Shown one piece after another: positions 1-7,668 of a stretch of DNA of 64,000 nt. The number at the start of each line of letters is the position of its first letter. Position 1 is the stretch's first letter. The translations under genes were made by a program, and so were the position numbers. The notes under the pieces are model-generated. The model did not search any database. It was not told the DNA's origin and worked only from the letters and a program-made list of their open reading frames with translations. The stretch comes from Pseudorhodoferax soli. Its GTDB lineage: Bacteria; Pseudomonadota; Gammaproteobacteria; Burkholderiales; Burkholderiaceae_C. The DNA lies in contig NZ_QPJK01000001.1 of assembly GCF_003337555.1 (NCBI RefSeq), forward strand, positions 248,001 through 312,000, in the 5' to 3' direction.

Positions 1-70
1 TGCGCAGGGCCGGCTGGTGGGCCGGGGCTACCTGGAGATGACGGGCTACGCGCAGCGGCTGCGGCTGTAG
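1..70 (+). CDS. C-terminal tail of a lipocalin-like (AttH / carotenoid 1,2-hydratase-type) protein, partial
   Basis: Only the last 22 codons are inside the window, ending at a TAG at 68-70. The tail reads GRGYLEMTGYAQRLRL. A G-R-G-Y-L-E-[LM]-T-G-Y-A ending is typical of lipocalin-like proteins of the AttH / hydroxyneurosporene-dehydrogenase group, which are often encoded with lipoprotein-export ABC genes. The assignment rests on this short motif alone. The gene runs tail to tail into livM with only nine bases between the stop codons and no terminator hairpin in the gap. Confidence 0.4.
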   Translation, partial: AQGRLVGRGYLEMTGYAQRLRL

Positions 71-79
71 CCCGCTCCC

Positions 80-1057
80 TCAGGTCTTCTTCGCGCGCTG
101 CAGCACCGCGATGATCTCGCCCATGATGCCGCGGCGGAAGGCCAGCACGCACACCACGAAGATGAGGCCGGTGACCATGGTCACCGATTCGCCCAGCGTG
201 TTGAACCACTCGATGCCGGTCAGCCCAGCAAGACCGTGGCCCATCTCGCCGATCTTGTTCTCCAGCAGGATCACCACGGCCGCGCCGACCAGCGGGCCCG
301 ACAGCGTGCCCAGGCCGCCCACCAGGGTCATGAGAATCACGCCCCCCGATGCCGTCCAATGCACGTCGGTCAGCGTGGCGAAGCCCAGCACCAGCGTCTT
401 GAGCGAGCCCGCGAGACCGGCGAGCGCGGCCGACAGCACGAAGGCCAGCAGCTTGAAGCGGTGCGTGTCGTAGCCCAGCGAGATCGCGCGCGGCTCGTTC
501 TCCTTGATGCCCTTGAGCACCTGGCCGAACGGCGAATGGATGGTGCGCACGATCAGCACGAAGGCGAGCACCACGATGGCCAGGGTCACGAAGTACATGG
601 TCAGGTCGTCCGCGAGCGACAGGACGCCGAACAGGCTGCCGCGCGGCACGCCCTGCAGGCCGTCTTCGCCGCCCGTGAACTTGGCCTGCAGCGCGACGAA
701 GAACACCATCTGCGCCAACGCCAGCGTGATCATCGCGAAGTAGATGCCCTGGCGGCGGATTGCCAGCAGGCCGAACAGCCAGCCCAGCAAGGCACCGGTG
801 GCAGTGCCCATCACCAGGCCGACCTCGGGCGTGAAGCCCCAGACCTTCATGGCGTGGCCGGCGACATAAGCCGAACCGCCCAGGAAGGCTGCATGGCCGA
901 ACGACAGCAGGCCTGTGTAGCCCAGCAGCAGGTTGAAGGCCGAGGCGAACAGCGCAAAGCACAGCAACTTCATCATGAAGACCGGATAGGCCCCCACGAA
1001 GGGCGCGGCGACCAGCGCCGCCAACAACAGGAGGTAGCCCCAGGAGCTCTTGCTCAT
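80..1057 (-). CDS. livM: Branched-chain amino acid-type ABC transporter permease LivM
   Basis: Inner-membrane permease of 325 aa that would pair with LivH to form the channel of a Liv/HAAT-type importer. The start chosen is MSKSSWGYLL, because its ATG overlaps the livH stop as ATGA, a usual sign of translational coupling. The protein is almost wholly hydrophobic, with a LivM-like N-terminus (NLLLGYTGLLSFGHAAF, around residues 45-61) and a conserved loop with E-N-E-P-R-A near residue 195. It is the last gene of the livG-livF-SBP-SBP-livH-livM unit. The substrate cannot be read from the permease; amino acids are usual for the family, but amides, urea or aromatic acids are also carried by relatives. 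Confidence 0.9.
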   Translation of the reverse strand: MSKSSWGYLLLLAALVAAPFVGAYPVFMMKLLCFALFASAFNLLLGYTGLLSFGHAAFLGGSAYVAGHAMKVWGFTPEVGLVMGTATGALLGWLFGLLAIRRQGIYFAMITLALAQMVFFVALQAKFTGGEDGLQGVPRGSLFGVLSLADDLTMYFVTLAIVVLAFVLIVRTIHSPFGQVLKGIKENEPRAISLGYDTHRFKLLAFVLSAALAGLAGSLKTLVLGFATLTDVHWTASGGVILMTLVGGLGTLSGPLVGAAVVILLENKIGEMGHGLAGLTGIEWFNTLGESVTMVTGLIFVVCVLAFRRGIMGEIIAVLQRAKKT

Positions 1058-1929
1058 TTCTCTTTCCCGAACAGGCCGGCGGGGCGGATCAGCAGCACGA
1101 CGGCCATGATGATGAAGACCACGGTCGACGAGGCCTCGGGATAGAACACCTTGGTCAGGCCCTCGATCACGCCCAGGCCCAGACCGGTGAGGATGGAGCC
1201 CATGATGGAGCCCATGCCGCCGATCACGACCACGGCGAACACCACGATGATGAGGTTCTGCCCCATCAGCGGCGAGACCTGGATCACGGGCGCGGCCAGC
1301 ACGCCGGCGAAGGCCGCCAGCGCCACGCCGAACCCGTAGGTCAGCGTGATCATCAGTGGCACGTTGACGCCGAACGCCTCGACCAGCCGCGGATTCTCGG
1401 TGCCTGCGCGCAGGTAGGCGCCGATGCGCGTCTTCTCGATCAGGAACCAGGTCGCAAAACACACCACCAGCGAGGCGACGACGACCCAGGCCCGGTAGTT
1501 GGGCAGCATCATGAAGCCCATGTCGGTCGCGCCGGTGAGCGCATCCGGCGTGTCGTAGGACAGGCCCGAGACACCGTAGGCCGAGCGGAAGGCGCCCTCG
1601 ATCAGGAGCGTGAGGCCCAGCGTGAGCAAGAGGCCGTACAAATGGTCGAGCTTGTAGATCCAGCGCAGCAGCAGCCGCTCGATCAGCACGCCGAACACGC
1701 CGACGATGAGCGGCGCGGCGATCAGCATGACCCAGTAGCTGATGTCGAAGTAGTTCATCGCCATCCAGGTCACGATGGCGCCCATCATGAACAGCGCGCC
1801 GTGCGCGAAGTTGATGACGTTCAGCAGGCCGAAGATGACCGCCAGGCCCAGGCTCAGGATCGCGTAGAACGAGCCGTTGACCAGGCCCAGCAGCAGCTGG
1901 CTCAGCAGGGCGGGCAGAGAGATCGTCAT
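1054..1929 (-). CDS. livH: Branched-chain amino acid-type ABC transporter permease LivH
   Basis: Inner-membrane permease of 291 aa, the partner of LivM. It carries the family hallmarks NGSFYAILSLGLAVIFG at residues 17-33 and NFAHGALFMMGA at about 40-51, followed by repeated hydrophobic helices and a G-G-M-G-S-I-M-G-S motif near residue 240. Length and hydropathy match LivH. The ATG lies 12 bases after the stop of the second binding-protein gene, and the stop codon overlaps the livM start by four bases, so the two permeases are probably made in equal amounts. Confidence 0.92.
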   Translation of the reverse strand: MTISLPALLSQLLLGLVNGSFYAILSLGLAVIFGLLNVINFAHGALFMMGAIVTWMAMNYFDISYWVMLIAAPLIVGVFGVLIERLLLRWIYKLDHLYGLLLTLGLTLLIEGAFRSAYGVSGLSYDTPDALTGATDMGFMMLPNYRAWVVVASLVVCFATWFLIEKTRIGAYLRAGTENPRLVEAFGVNVPLMITLTYGFGVALAAFAGVLAAPVIQVSPLMGQNLIIVVFAVVVIGGMGSIMGSILTGLGLGVIEGLTKVFYPEASSTVVFIIMAVVLLIRPAGLFGKEK

Positions 1930-1941
1930 GAAACGGTCAGG

Positions 1942-3135
1942 TCACTTCCAGAGTGCGCACTTGGACTCGGCCTTGGTCGTGAAGACCTCGTCGCCCTTGA
2001 GCTTGGAGATCACCTTGTAGTAGTCCCACGGCTGCTTGGACTCGGCAGGCGACTTCACCTGCATGAGGTACATGTCGTGCACGAAGCGGCCATCGGGACG
2101 GACCACGCCTTTGGCGTAGAAGTCGTCGATCGGCGTCTTCTTGATGTACTCCATGACCTTGTCGGCATCCAGCGTCTTGGTCGCCTGCACCGCCTTCAGG
2201 TAGGTCATGGTGGCGGAGTAATCAGCCGCCTGGATGTCGGTCGGCATGCGCTTGACCTTCTCGAAGAAGCGCTTGCCGAAAGCCCGGCTCGGCTCGTCCA
2301 GGTTCCAGTCCCAGCTGGTGGTCAACAGCAGGCCTTCGGTGTTCTTCAGGCCCAGGCTGTGCACGTCGGTCACGAACACCAGCAGGCCGGCCATCTTCAT
2401 GGTCTTGTTGATGCCGAACTCGCGCGCCGCCTTCACGGCGCTGATGAAGTCGCCGCCGGCGTTGGCCAGGCCCAGGATCTGCGCCTTGGAGTTCTGCGCC
2501 TGCAGCAGGAAGGACGAGAAGTCCGACGCATTCAGCGGGTGCTTGACGCTGCCCGCCACCGTGCCGCCCTTGCTCTGCACCACCTTGGCGGTGTCGGCCT
2601 CCAGCGCCGCGCCGAAGGCGTAATCGGCCGTCAGGAAGTACCAGCTCTTGCCGCCCTGCCCGACCACGGCGCTGCCGGTGCCCTTGGCCAGCGCCACGGT
2701 GTCGTAGGCGTAGTGCACGGTGTAGGGGCTGCACTGCTCGTTGGTCAGCGCCGAGCTGCCGGCGCCGTTGACGATGTAGACGCGCTTCTTTTCCTGCGCG
2801 ACCTTGGCCATGGCCAGGCCGGCCGACGAGGTGGTGCCGCCCACCAGCATCGACAGGTTCTGCGTGTCGATCCATTCGCGCGCCTTGCTGGCGGCGATGT
2901 CGGCCTTGTTCTGGTGGTCGGCCGACAGCAGCTCGATCGGCAGGCCGTTGACCTTGCCGCCGAAGTCGTCGATGGCCATCTGGATCGCCGTCGCCCCGCC
3001 CTTGCCGTCCACGTCGGCGTACAGGCTGGACATGTCGGTGATGAAGCCGATGCGGACCTTGTCCTGGGCGTGTGCTGCGCCGGTGGCGAGCAAGGCGGCG
3101 AACATCAGTGCGGAAAGCGGGAACTTGGCTGTCAT
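1942..3135 (-). CDS. ABC transporter substrate-binding protein, Liv/HAAT family (second of a tandem pair)
   Basis: Periplasmic binding protein of 397 aa. The start is MTAKFPLSALMFAALLATG, a typical Sec signal peptide with a likely cut after AHA near residue 23, leaving mature QDKVRIGFITDMSS. The body is a type I periplasmic-binding fold (Peripla_BP_6) and ends in ESKCALWK. It is closely similar along its whole length to the neighbouring gene at 3176-4363, sharing for example MAIQMAIDDFGGKV, HQNKADIAASKAREWID and AREFGINKTMK, so the two arose by tandem duplication. Both share one set of permeases and ATPases. Paired binding proteins often widen or tune substrate range; which substrate each binds cannot be told here. 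Confidence 0.9.
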   Translation of the reverse strand: MTAKFPLSALMFAALLATGAAHAQDKVRIGFITDMSSLYADVDGKGGATAIQMAIDDFGGKVNGLPIELLSADHQNKADIAASKAREWIDTQNLSMLVGGTTSSAGLAMAKVAQEKKRVYIVNGAGSSALTNEQCSPYTVHYAYDTVALAKGTGSAVVGQGGKSWYFLTADYAFGAALEADTAKVVQSKGGTVAGSVKHPLNASDFSSFLLQAQNSKAQILGLANAGGDFISAVKAAREFGINKTMKMAGLLVFVTDVHSLGLKNTEGLLLTTSWDWNLDEPSRAFGKRFFEKVKRMPTDIQAADYSATMTYLKAVQATKTLDADKVMEYIKKTPIDDFYAKGVVRPDGRFVHDMYLMQVKSPAESKQPWDYYKVISKLKGDEVFTTKAESKCALWK

Positions 3136-3175
3136 GGTCGATCTCGGGAACAAAAAGAAAACTGCGGAATGGCGC

Positions 3176-4363
3176 TCACTTCCAGAGCGCGCACTTGGTC
3201 TCGGCCTTGGTCGTGAACACCTGCTCACCCGGCAGCGTCTTGACGACCTTCAGGTAATCCCAGGGCTTGGTGGATTCCTTGGCGGACTTGACCTCGACGA
3301 GGTACATGTCGTGCACGAAGCGGCCATCGGCGCGGATCTGGCCCTTGCCGAAGAAGTCGTTGACCGGCGTCTTCTTGAGCTGCTCCATGACCTTGTCGGC
3401 GTCCACGCTGCCGGCGGCCTGCACGGCCTTCAGATAGGTCGTGGTGGCCGAGTAGTCGGCGGCCTGAACGTCGGTGGGCATGCGCTTGGCCTTGTCGAAG
3501 AACTTCTTGGCGAAGGCGCGTGTCTGGTCGTTGAGGTCCCAGTACCAGCTGGTGGTGTGCAGGAGGCCTTCGGTGTTCTTCAGGCCCAGGCTGTGCACGT
3601 CCGAGAGGAACACCAGCAGGCCGGCCGTCTTCATGGTCTTGTTGATGCCGAACTCGCGCGCTGCTTTGATCGAGTTGATGGTGTCGCCACCGGCATTGGC
3701 CAGGCCCAGGATCTGCGCCTTGGAGTTCTGCGCCTGCAGCAGGAAGGACGAGAAGTCCGACGCATTGAGCGGCGTGCGCACGGCGCCCACCACGGTGCCG
3801 CCCTTCTCCTTGACGACGCGCGTAGTGTCGGCCTCCAGCGCATGGCCGAAAGCGTAGTCGGCCGTCAGGAAGAACCAGCTCTTGCCGCCTGCATCGACCA
3901 CGGCAGCACCCGTCCCCTTGGCCAGCGCCACGGTGTCGTAGGCGTAGTGCACGGTGTAGGGGCTGCACTGCTCGTTGGTCAGCGCCGAGGTGGCCGCGCC
4001 GTTGTTGAAGTAGACGCGCTTCTTCTCCTGCGCCACCTTGGCCATGGCCAGTGCCGTGCCCGAGTTGGTGCCGCCGAAGACCATGGTCAGTCCGGCGGTG
4101 TCGATCCACTCGCGCGCCTTGCTGGCGGCGATGTCGGCCTTGTTCTGGTGGTCGGCCGTCATGAGCTCGATGGGCTGGCCCAGCACCTTGCCGCCGAAGT
4201 CGTCGATGGCCATCTGGATCGCCATCGCGCCGTTCTTGCCCTCCACATCGGAGTACAGGCTGGACATGTCGGTGATCAGGCCGATCTTGACCTGGGCCGC
4301 GGCGCTGCAGGCAAAGCCCGCGGCGGCAAGCGACAGGCAGAGCGTGGTCAATGTGCGGTTCAT
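3176..4363 (-). CDS. ABC transporter substrate-binding protein, Liv/HAAT family (first of a tandem pair)
   Basis: Periplasmic binding protein of 395 aa with a signal peptide (MNRTLTTLCLSLAAAGF, likely cleaved after SAAA near residue 23). The mature part begins QVKIGLITDMSSLYSDVEG and shows the Peripla_BP_6 fold characteristic of leucine/isoleucine/valine and amide binding proteins. It is a paralogue of the next gene downstream, with the most visible differences in the signal peptide and around the loop FGGTNSGTALAMAK, where the other copy has VGGTTSSAGLAMAK. It follows livF after 35 bases. As the first binding protein after the ATPase genes it is probably the better expressed of the two, but this is inference. 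Confidence 0.9.
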   Translation of the reverse strand: MNRTLTTLCLSLAAAGFACSAAAQVKIGLITDMSSLYSDVEGKNGAMAIQMAIDDFGGKVLGQPIELMTADHQNKADIAASKAREWIDTAGLTMVFGGTNSGTALAMAKVAQEKKRVYFNNGAATSALTNEQCSPYTVHYAYDTVALAKGTGAAVVDAGGKSWFFLTADYAFGHALEADTTRVVKEKGGTVVGAVRTPLNASDFSSFLLQAQNSKAQILGLANAGGDTINSIKAAREFGINKTMKTAGLLVFLSDVHSLGLKNTEGLLHTTSWYWDLNDQTRAFAKKFFDKAKRMPTDVQAADYSATTTYLKAVQAAGSVDADKVMEQLKKTPVNDFFGKGQIRADGRFVHDMYLVEVKSAKESTKPWDYLKVVKTLPGEQVFTTKAETKCALWK

Positions 4364-4398
4364 GGCTGTCTCCTAGCGGTTGTGGTCGGGAAAGCGGT

Positions 4399-5109
4399 TC
4401 AGACGCCCAGCAGCTCGTTGAGCACAGGCATCTTCTGCTGGAGTTCGGCAGCGGCGAAGTGCTCCACCATGCGGCCATGCTCCATCACGTAGAAGCGGTC
4501 GGCGAGCGGCGCGGCGAAGCGGAAGTTCTGCTCCACCATCACGATGGTGTAGCCCTTGGCACGCAGCGTCGTGATCATGCGCGCCAGCGCCTGCACGATC
4601 ACCGGCGCCAGGCCTTCGGAGATCTCGTCGAGCAGCAGCAGCTTGGCGCCGGTGCGCAGGATGCGCGCCACGGCCAGCATCTGCTGCTCGCCGCCCGACA
4701 GCCGCGTGCCAGGGCTGTTGCGGCGCTCCGCGAGGTTGGGGAACATGGTGTAGATCTCGTCCAGCGACATGCCGCTGCCCATGCCCTTGAGCGCAGGCGG
4801 CAGCAGCAGGTTCTCCTCGCACGAGAGGCTGGCGAAGATGCCGCGTTCTTCCGGGCAGTAGCCCAGGCCCAGGTGGGCGATGCGGTGCGTCGCCATGGCG
4901 ATGGTCTCGGTGCCGTGGATGCGGACCGAGCCGACGCGGCGCCCGATCAGGCCGAGCACGGCGCGCATGGTGGAGGTGCGTCCGGCGCCATTGCGGCCCA
5001 GCAGCGTGACCACCTCGCCGGGCTGCACCACCATGTCCACGCCATGCAGCACGTGCGACTCGCCGTACCAGCCCTGCAGGCCTTTGATCTCCAATGCCGG
5101 AGCAGACAT
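4399..5109 (-). CDS. livF: Liv-type ABC transporter ATP-binding protein LivF, with Arg in place of the Walker A Lys
   Basis: ATPase subunit of 236 aa. The ATG start (MSAPALEIKG) overlaps the livG stop as TGATG. It has the LivF layout: signature LSGGEQQ at 137-143 and Walker B LLLLDE at 157-162, followed by a SEGLAP segment typical of LivF. The Walker A loop at 38-45 reads GRNGAGRT, so the invariant lysine is an arginine (R44). The bases read clearly as CGC in the coding strand. Such a change usually weakens or abolishes hydrolysis at that site, so the LivG/LivF dimer may have one canonical and one degenerate ATP site. Confidence 0.92.
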   Translation of the reverse strand: MSAPALEIKGLQGWYGESHVLHGVDMVVQPGEVVTLLGRNGAGRTSTMRAVLGLIGRRVGSVRIHGTETIAMATHRIAHLGLGYCPEERGIFASLSCEENLLLPPALKGMGSGMSLDEIYTMFPNLAERRNSPGTRLSGGEQQMLAVARILRTGAKLLLLDEISEGLAPVIVQALARMITTLRAKGYTIVMVEQNFRFAAPLADRFYVMEHGRMVEHFAAAELQQKMPVLNELLGV

Positions 5110-5879
5110 CAATGCGCCCCTTGGAGTTCGCCGTCCACGGTGCCCATGTAGGCCTCCATGACCTGGCGGTTGCGCGAGACCTCGGCATACGGGCCCTCGG
5201 CCAACACGGCGCCGCGCTGCAGCACCGTGATGGTGTCGGCGATGGTGGAGACCACGCCCATGTTGTGTTCGACCATGAGGATGGTGCGGCCCTGGCTGAC
5301 CTTCTTGATGAGCTGCGCGACGCGGTCCACGTCTTCGTGGCCCATGCCCTGCGTGGGCTCGTCCAGCAGCATGAGTTCGGGCTCCATCGCCAGCGTGGTG
5401 GCGATCTCCAGGGCGCGCTTGCGGCCATAGGGCAGGTTGACCGTCACCTCGTCCGCCATATCGGCCAGGCCCACTTGGTCGAGCAGCGCGACGGCCTCGC
5501 CGTTCAGGCGGTCCAGCTGCTTCTCGCTCTTCCAGAAGTGGAACGACCAGCCGAGCTTGCGCTGCAGGCCCAGGCGCACGTTCTCCATCAGCGTGAGATG
5601 CGGAAAGACCGCCGAGATCTGGAACGAGCGGATCACGCCGCGCCGCGCGATCTGCGCCGGCTGCTCACGCGTGATGTCGTGGCCGTTGAAGGTGATGGTC
5701 CCCGTGGTGGGTTCGAGGAACTTGGTCAGCAGGTTGAAGCAGGTGGTCTTGCCGGCGCCGTTGGGGCCGATCAGCGCATGGATGCTGCCGCGCTGCACCG
5801 CCAGGTTGACCTTGCTGACGGCGGTGAAGCCCTTGAACTCTTTCGTGAGGTCCTTGGTTTGCAGAATGATGTCCGCCAA
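5109..5879 (-). CDS. livG: Liv-type ABC transporter ATP-binding protein LivG, TTG start
   Basis: ATPase subunit of 256 aa and first gene of the liv operon. It has an intact Walker A (GPNGAGKT, 38-45), a LivG-type Y-G-R-K-R-A-L-E-I-A signature region and Walker B MLLLDEPTQG. The only sensible start is a TTG at 5877-5879: the frame is closed by a TAG three codons upstream, there is no nearby ATG, and a GGAAGG ribosome-binding site sits ten bases before it. The N-terminus ADIILQTKDLTKEF matches family members at that point. The weak start codon may limit synthesis of the ATPase subunits. Confidence 0.92.
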   Translation of the reverse strand: MADIILQTKDLTKEFKGFTAVSKVNLAVQRGSIHALIGPNGAGKTTCFNLLTKFLEPTTGTITFNGHDITREQPAQIARRGVIRSFQISAVFPHLTLMENVRLGLQRKLGWSFHFWKSEKQLDRLNGEAVALLDQVGLADMADEVTVNLPYGRKRALEIATTLAMEPELMLLDEPTQGMGHEDVDRVAQLIKKVSQGRTILMVEHNMGVVSTIADTITVLQRGAVLAEGPYAEVSRNRQVMEAYMGTVDGELQGAH

Positions 5880-6010
5880 TTTCGCCTAGCCTTCCGCCGT
5901 TGCCGCGTTGGTTCGTTCGCACGACCGTTCCCAGCCTTGCACTGCGGCGCACTGTACGAGGCGACCCCTGTGCAAAACACTAGGATAAACGCCAATGCTG
6001 CACTGCGATA

Positions 6011-6029
6011 TTGCTTATTTCTTAAGCAA
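6011..6029. promoter_or_regulatory. Perfect 7-bp inverted repeat upstream of livG
   Basis: TTGCTTA - TTTCT - TAAGCAA is a perfect inverted repeat in the 207-base gap between livG (starts 5879) and the emrB stop (6087). It lies directly downstream of the emrB terminator stem and about 130 bases before livG. It could be an operator for the liv operon or an extension of the terminator region. No convincing -35/-10 pair could be placed next to it. Confidence 0.35.
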
Positions 6030-6031
6030 AA

Positions 6032-6055
6032 CGGCCGGGCACTGTCGCCCGGCCG
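6032..6055 (-). terminator. Rho-independent terminator of the marR-OMF-emrA-emrB operon
   Basis: On the minus strand a 9-bp GC-only stem (CGGCCGGGC / GCCCGGCCG) with a six-base loop is followed by GTTTTGC. It lies 31 bases after the emrB stop codon. Confidence 0.75.
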
Positions 6056-6086
6056 GCAAGCTTGACGCGAAGCTGACAAACCGCGC

Positions 6087-7646
6087 TCAGTGCGCGCCTG
6101 CCGCGGCCTCCGCGCCCCCTGCACCGCCACGTTGCGGACGGGTGAGCCAGACCAGCGGGATCAACAGCATGAACAGCGCCGCCGAGGCATAGAACACGTC
6201 GTTGGCCGCGAGCATGAAGGCCTGCTGGTCGACCACGCGGTTGAGCTGGGCGAGCGCCTGTTCGGCGTTCATGCCTGCGCTGCGGTAGACCTGCAGCGCC
6301 TGCTGCGTGGCCTCGCTGCCGCGCTGCACGTACTCGACCAGTTGCGCGTGGTGCAGTGCTGCGCGGTTCTCCCAGACCGTGGTGACGATCGAGGTGCCCA
6401 TGGCGCCCGCCGTGATGCGCGCGAAGTTCGTGAGGCCCGACGCGGCGGGGATGCGGTCCGGTGCGATGCCCGACAGCGTGATGGTCGTCAGCGGGATGAA
6501 GAAGAACGCCATCGCGATGCCCTGGATCACGGTCGGCACCAGGATCGTGAACATGTCGGCCTGCGTGGAAAAACGTGAGCGCAGCCACAGCACGAGACCG
6601 AAGGTCAGGAACGCGAAGGTCACGTAACGCCGCGGGTCGACCTTGTGCACCGTCTTGCCAACGATGGGCGACAGGATGATGGCCATGAGGCCGACGGGCG
6701 CGGTGACCAGGCCGGCATCGGTGGCGGTGTAGCCCATGTACTGCTGCAGCCACAGCGGCAGCAGCACCACGTTGCCGAAGAACAGGCCGTAGGCCACCGA
6801 GGTCGCCAGCGTGCCGCCCCAGAAGTTGCGCCGTGCGAACAGCCGCAGGTCCACCACCGGATGGTCGGCGGTGAGTTCCCAGACCAGGAACACCGCGAAC
6901 GCGATCACGAACACCACGCCCAGGCCGACGATCAGGTCGGAGTGGAACCAGTCATACTCCTTGCCCAGGTCCAGCATCATCTGCAGCGAGGCGATCCAGA
7001 CCACCAGCAACGCCAGGCCCATGGCGTCGATCGGCAGCTTGCGGATCTGGCTTTCGCGGCTGGCGTAGATGCGCCAGGCACCGAAGGCGGCCAGCAGGCC
7101 GACGGGCACGTTGATGTAGAAGATCCAGGGCCAGGACATGTTGTCCGTGATCCAGCCCCCCAGCAGCGGCCCCATCACCGGCGCGACCAGCGTGGTCATG
7201 GCCCACATGGCCATCGCCGTGCCGGCGAGGGCTGGCGGATAGCTGGACAGCAGCAGCGCCTGCGACAGCGGGATCATGGGCCCGGCGACGAAGCCCTGCA
7301 GCGCACGCAGCGCGATCAGCGTGGGCATGCTGGGCGCCAGGCCGCAAGCCCAGGAAGCCAGCACGAACAGCAGCACGCTGGTCACGAACAGGCGCACCTG
7401 CCCGAAGCGTTGCGACAGCCAGCCCGTGAGCGGCACGGCAATGGCGTTGGCCACGGCGAAGCTGGTGATGACCCAGGTGCCCTGGTTGGGGCTCACGCCC
7501 AGGTCACCGGCGATGGCCGGCAGCGAGACGTTGGCGATGGACGTGTCCAGCACGTTCATGAAGGTCGCGGCCGACAGCGCGACCGTGCCCCACATGCGGG
7601 CGCTGCCCTGCAGCGGCTCAGGGCGGACGAAGGTGGCAGTGCTCAT
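6087..7646 (-). CDS. emrB: DHA2-family MFS multidrug transporter, EmrB/QacA type
   Basis: Inner-membrane proton-drug antiporter of 519 aa with about 14 hydrophobic segments. Family motifs are visible: LDTSIANVSLP at 33-43 in the first membrane helix and motif A GWLSQRFGQVRL at 75-86. The start MSTATFVRPE was chosen because the sequence before it is arginine-rich and unlike the family. It is the last gene of a four-gene operon with the EmrA adaptor and an outer-membrane factor, so the three proteins should form one envelope-spanning efflux pump, as EmrAB-TolC does. The MarR protein at the head of the operon is the likely regulator. The drug or metabolite exported is unknown. Confidence 0.92.
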   Translation of the reverse strand: MSTATFVRPEPLQGSARMWGTVALSAATFMNVLDTSIANVSLPAIAGDLGVSPNQGTWVITSFAVANAIAVPLTGWLSQRFGQVRLFVTSVLLFVLASWACGLAPSMPTLIALRALQGFVAGPMIPLSQALLLSSYPPALAGTAMAMWAMTTLVAPVMGPLLGGWITDNMSWPWIFYINVPVGLLAAFGAWRIYASRESQIRKLPIDAMGLALLVVWIASLQMMLDLGKEYDWFHSDLIVGLGVVFVIAFAVFLVWELTADHPVVDLRLFARRNFWGGTLATSVAYGLFFGNVVLLPLWLQQYMGYTATDAGLVTAPVGLMAIILSPIVGKTVHKVDPRRYVTFAFLTFGLVLWLRSRFSTQADMFTILVPTVIQGIAMAFFFIPLTTITLSGIAPDRIPAASGLTNFARITAGAMGTSIVTTVWENRAALHHAQLVEYVQRGSEATQQALQVYRSAGMNAEQALAQLNRVVDQQAFMLAANDVFYASAALFMLLIPLVWLTRPQRGGAGGAEAAAGAH

Positions 7647-7668
7647 GGAGCTGCGGGCGTGCCGTCCT

